DNA of 64,000 nucleotides, taken from Erodium maritimum (taxonomy: Eukaryota; Streptophyta; Magnoliopsida; Geraniales; Geraniaceae). Within the stretch, counting starts at the first letter, position 1; every line of letters begins with the position of its first letter. The DNA is taken from assembly GCA_963921825.1 (NCBI GenBank), contig OY997592.1:51418336-51482335 (forward strand), written 5' to 3'. Positions 60,697 through 64,000 of this stretch are shown here, one piece after another. Under the pieces are notes generated by a model. The model searched no databases. It was not told where the DNA came from and was given only the letters and a program-made list of their open reading frames with translations. The position numbers and the translations under genes are program-made.

Positions 60697-62459
60697 TCGA
60701 GGTTTCACACCTCGGACTGTCCGTCAATTAGGTGGGGAGAGTCGAGTCAGTAAAGTCCCGTCGTGCGTTGGGCACGTAGGTCGGGAACCGTGTGTAAACC
60801 CTTAATGTCTTGAGTTTTGTCTGTGTGTATGTGCAGTACGGGGTTACTGGCAAACTGTTTGTGTGTGTTGCGTGAAACGTTTTTAAGCTGTCGCGGGTCG
60901 ACTCAGGAGCGCTCCTGTAGTCGAACGCGACGGTGCTGATGTCAAGTCGGTACAACGTAGTTCGGGGACGCCTGGACCGGGTTGTAACCGCGTGATGTCA
61001 AGTATGAGGTTTTAAAAATAAAGTGGAGAAAGTTTTAAAAAATTGGTTGGCCCGGTGGGCGTGTCTTGATTCTGTTTGACGCCGTGGGCGTTTGTGTTTG
61101 ACTTTGATTGGCCCTGTGGGCGTATGTTTGATTTTGGTTGGCCCGGTGGGCAAGGTTTGTCTTTGGTTGGCCGGTGAGCGGCGGTCGTGTGATTGTGTTG
61201 TTTTTGGCCGTGTTGGCTTGTGTTTGGTGGTCGTTGTCTGCGACGTACTTGTGTACGGGTCGCTATTAGCCGGGAAGGTTACGAATACCCTAGGGTAGAC
61301 ATAGCGGGTGTAAGTAGTATGAAATCATTACCGCTATATTATCAGGGTCACTGGTTTGGTTTGGTAGGTAGAATGGACCGGTTTGGCTGCCGGCCCGGTA
61401 AGGGGCCCCGCAGGTATTGGACGCCGGCCCGGTACGGGGCACGGCACGGCCTGGGTGCCGGCCCGGTACGGGGCACGGCACGGCCTGGGTGCTAGCCCGG
61501 TAGGGGGCTCGGCCCGGCCAGGTTACCGACCCGGAGAGTGGCATGGCGGGGGTCGTGTACCGGCCTGGTCCAGTGAGCCGTTTTCAACTTTTGGAGGTTG
61601 TTTCGTTGTGCGGTTAGGTTTGTCGTTGCGCGGCTTAGTGTGCGTTTGTGCGGTTTATTTGAGGGTTCGCTTACGTATTATTACAATTGAAGTTTTAATG
61701 GTGTGGGCAATGGTGTTTGCTTAGTTGAGAGCGTGTTCCCCGTCTTGAGGTTTCCCTACGTGGTCGGGAAATTGGGGTTTTGAGGTTACGAACAATAGCG
61801 AGTTACTGAATCGAGGACGTGATTCCCGTGTCGAGGTTTATCTTACTTGAGCGAGTACTAAGTTGTTGGTAGCGTGAGCGGTGTGACGTTTGGCATCCGG
61901 TTTCGAGGTAGTGGTTTGCCCTGGCTAGATCGGTAAGTCTTTAGTGCGTTACTAGTATGCCATAATCGAACGGGTGTCCGTGGAGGTGAGCATAACGCTC
62001 ATCCCCTTTACTACTTTTCCCGCAAGGGATAAGTAGCGAACACTAGTTTGGTTGCGGAAAGTTACAAGTAAATGCCCAGAGAACCGTGTGAGGGTCACAC
62101 TAGACCTTACCAGGGTGACTAATGGAGTGGGTGTTCGGTTTCCGTTTTGGGCGTCAGTTTCATTGGATGTCGGGTTATCACACTCGGTTGTTCGTCGAGT
62201 TGTGCTGAGAGGTTGGGGCTGAGTTTAGAGCCGTTGAGTCCACCCCTGCGTCGTGACACGCCGGTTGGTGGTGGGATGGTGTTAACTAGGGTCTGTCGTG
62301 CCTGCGGAGTTAGAGAAGCGAACCGGTACAGGAGGTTCGGGAGAGGGCTCCTCACCCCGAGGATCGGGTATGTTCGGAGTTGGTAGGCACGACGACGGTA
62401 GTGGAGAGAGGTCTTAGAGAGACCGCGAGGGTCCGTGAGTTTTAGCAGCGTTTGGGCTT
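60697..62459 (+). other. Leader of the deleted Tekay-type element, no gag
   Basis: Repeats of TTGGCCCGGTGGGCGT (61045-61165) match, in reverse, 29340-29530 of the gag-only element. CCGGCCCGGTACGGGGCACG repeats lie at 61390-61500. A hairpin at 61985-62004 matches the one before gag at 28909. Gag itself is absent, implying a deletion between here and the protease end. Confidence 0.75.
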
Positions 62460-63240
62460 GTGCGTATATATCCGTGGGAAGGATACCCACGAAATGACCG
62501 CCTTGACGTGATCCTGGGAATGGATTGGCGAGCGAAGTACCAAGTCATTATCGACTGTTACAGGCGACGAGTGACGGTGTCAACAGGCAACACAAAAGGT
62601 TCGTGTATTTTGGGCAGTAGGAGCGGAGTTTCTCCTGTCGGCTTGTCTGCAGTAAAGGAAGTATCGGCCGGGCAGAGCCGAAAATTACCGCGAGTGGCGT
62701 GCGAGTTCCCCGAGGTCTTCCCTAAGGAATTGAGCGGGTTGCCACCAGTTCCTGAGGTGGAGTTCGGGTTTGACCTGGTGCCAGGAACGGCAGCGATATC
62801 GATGACGCCTTACAGGTTCGCGCCAGCCGAGTTGACCGAGCTGAAGAGTCAGCTCGAGGAACTTCGGGAGAAGGGGCTCATTCGTCCGAGCACATCGCCG
62901 TGGGGAGCGCCAGCACTCTTCGTGAAGAAGAAGAGTGGAGAGCTTCGGATGTGCATGGACTACCGGAAACTGAACCGGGTTACGGCGAATGACCGATACC
63001 CGATGCCGAAAATTGATGACCTGTTCTACCAGTTGAGAGAGTCGACGTATTTCTCGAAGATCGACATGCGATCCGGATACTACCAGTTGCGAGTCCGAGA
63101 GGCGGACGTCGCAAGGACTGCATTCCGGACATGCTATGAACATTACGAGTTCTGGGCGATGACTCTGAACTACCGAACGCTCCTGCAGCGTTCTTGGACC
63201 TGATGAACGGTATAGTCCGGCTGTTCTTAAATCAGTTTGT
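62460..63240 (+). pseudogene. Protease end and reverse transcriptase, Tekay-type, truncated
   Basis: Opens with the protease C-terminal motif [13 protein letters not shown], then [79 protein letters not shown]. The frame breaks near 63170. The correct frame resumes as [16 protein letters not shown] and stops before the catalytic DD box. No upstream gag or protease active site is joined to it. The copy lacks the RT active site and is dead. Confidence 0.92.
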
Positions 63241-63309
63241 GGTGGTGTTTTGTGGACGACCAGGATCCGGGAGTTAGTTGTCGGCGGTACGGACGCCGAG
63301 GGCTGGGAT

Positions 63310-63990
63310 CGTTGTACTAATTGGGAGTTACGGTATCGTGGAGGTTTGTACATACCGCGTGACGGCGGAGGCGACAAGTTACGAGAGCCGCAACATTCGC
63401 GTCTAACAGTGCACGTGAATAGCACTAAGAGGAGCGCGACCTCAGGTGGCATGTCTAGTGGAGCAGGATGCGTAGAGCGGTCGCGGAGTTAGTATCGCGA
63501 TGCCTCGCCCGTCGGCAGGTGAGAGCCGAACAACAGCGTCCCGCTGGGTTATTGCAGCCACCGCCGGTTGCACCGTGGAAATGGGGGCACGTCACGATGG
63601 GTTTCGTGAGCGATTAGCCGAGTTCGGCTACAACAACAGCTTTCAGGCCAGTATCATGATGGCACCGTTCGAAGCGTTGTATGGTAGGCCGTGTCGATCG
63701 CCCGTGTACTGGGCAGAAGTGAGAAATAAGAGGTTCCTGGGTCTAGAACTGGACCGAGAGACAGCTGAGTCGGTCGTGCCAAAGCGTGAGTGGTTGAAGA
63801 CCGCGTAGAGTCAGCAGAAGTTATGCTGACTGACGACGCCGACCTCTCGAGTCAGAAATCAGTGGTCACGTATCCCTGGAGGTGAGTCCGAAAGGCGGAC
63901 TAATGCGTTTCAACCGCGGCGGAGGCGGGTTAGCCCCGCGGTGTATCGGGCCTTTCGAGGTTTTGAGTACGTCAATGAGTGGGCAGAGGT
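63310..63990 (+). pseudogene. Integrase remnants with deleted catalytic core
   Basis: Three pieces remain: LRYRGGLYIPRDGG with HSRLTVH (zinc-binding region, about 63327-63420), QVRAEQQRPAGLLQPPPVAP with WKWGHVTMGFV (63511-63605), and LAEFGYNNSFQASIMMAPFE with ALYGRPCRSPV (63615-63710). The second runs straight into the third, so the DD-E catalytic core is deleted. Stops at 63806-63808 and beyond follow. RNase H is also missing. Confidence 0.85.
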
Positions 63991-64000
63991 CGAGGTAACG

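Larger units (their letters stand above)
58319..64000 (+). mobile_element. Tekay-type Ty3/gypsy element with deleted pol, running off the window
   Basis: The 5' LTR (58319-60681, 2363 bp) begins TGTGAAGACCGCTTC and ends TTGGGGCGTGACA. A tRNA-Met primer-binding site and a leader related to that of 23987-33027 follow. Gag and most of the protease are missing; RT and pieces of integrase remain. The right end and target duplication are outside the window. It is the only long-LTR element here retaining pol, and pol is defective. Confidence 0.9.

Noticed and set aside
61383-61724. Open frame over CCGGCCCGGTACGGGG repeats
   Set aside because: Repeat-driven, lies in the retrotransposon leader, not conserved.

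Overview
This is nuclear DNA from a flowering plant, most likely a eudicot. The evidence is spliceosomal GT-AG introns, a 13-exon plant family-1 beta-glucosidase, an N-myristoylated receptor-like cytoplasmic kinase, chromovirus, copia, Helitron and hAT elements, and an inserted piece of chloroplast DNA. A tandem pair of plastid trnfM genes in that insert hints at an Ericales-like plastome, but the hint is weak and comes from recall.

Layout. 1-4694: 3' part of a decayed, short-LTR Ty3/gypsy chromovirus. 4695-7101: AT-rich non-coding DNA. 7102-12059: non-LTR retroposon with an RRM protein ORF (minus strand), split by a Tekay-type solo LTR at 9122-11992. About 12260-14800: chloroplast-derived DNA holding two trnfM copies, an rps14 tail, the psbA promoter and start, and an ndhI pseudogene. 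15644-21179: complete but coding-dead Ty1/copia element, minus strand. 22553-22583: Helitron 3' terminus. 22588-35178: a four-level nest. A 5'-truncated LINE sits beside the Helitron end; it is split by a solo LTR (22841-34871), which is split by a complete 9.04-kb gag-only element (23987-33027) whose two 3.13-kb LTRs appear identical. 36110-38851: another solo LTR. 39196-46082: a second, older gag-only element. 46634-47430: non-LTR retrocopy.

47761-56223 is the genic island. It holds an intact GH1 beta-glucosidase (515 aa) and an intact RLCK-VII/PBL-type kinase (394 aa), both on the minus strand. Their introns and spacer contain SINEs and MITEs, including a hAT element inside a PIF/Harbinger-like MITE inside a SINE. 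58319-64000: 5' LTR and gutted pol of a plus-strand Tekay-type element running off the window.

The two host genes are the only intact cellular genes seen. Everything else is mobile or organellar DNA. The long-LTR family dominates with three solo LTRs, two gag-only elements and one deleted pol-bearing relative. All use a tRNA-Met type primer-binding site where one is visible, and they share conserved hairpin modules. The gag-only copies presumably rely on pol from intact relatives elsewhere.
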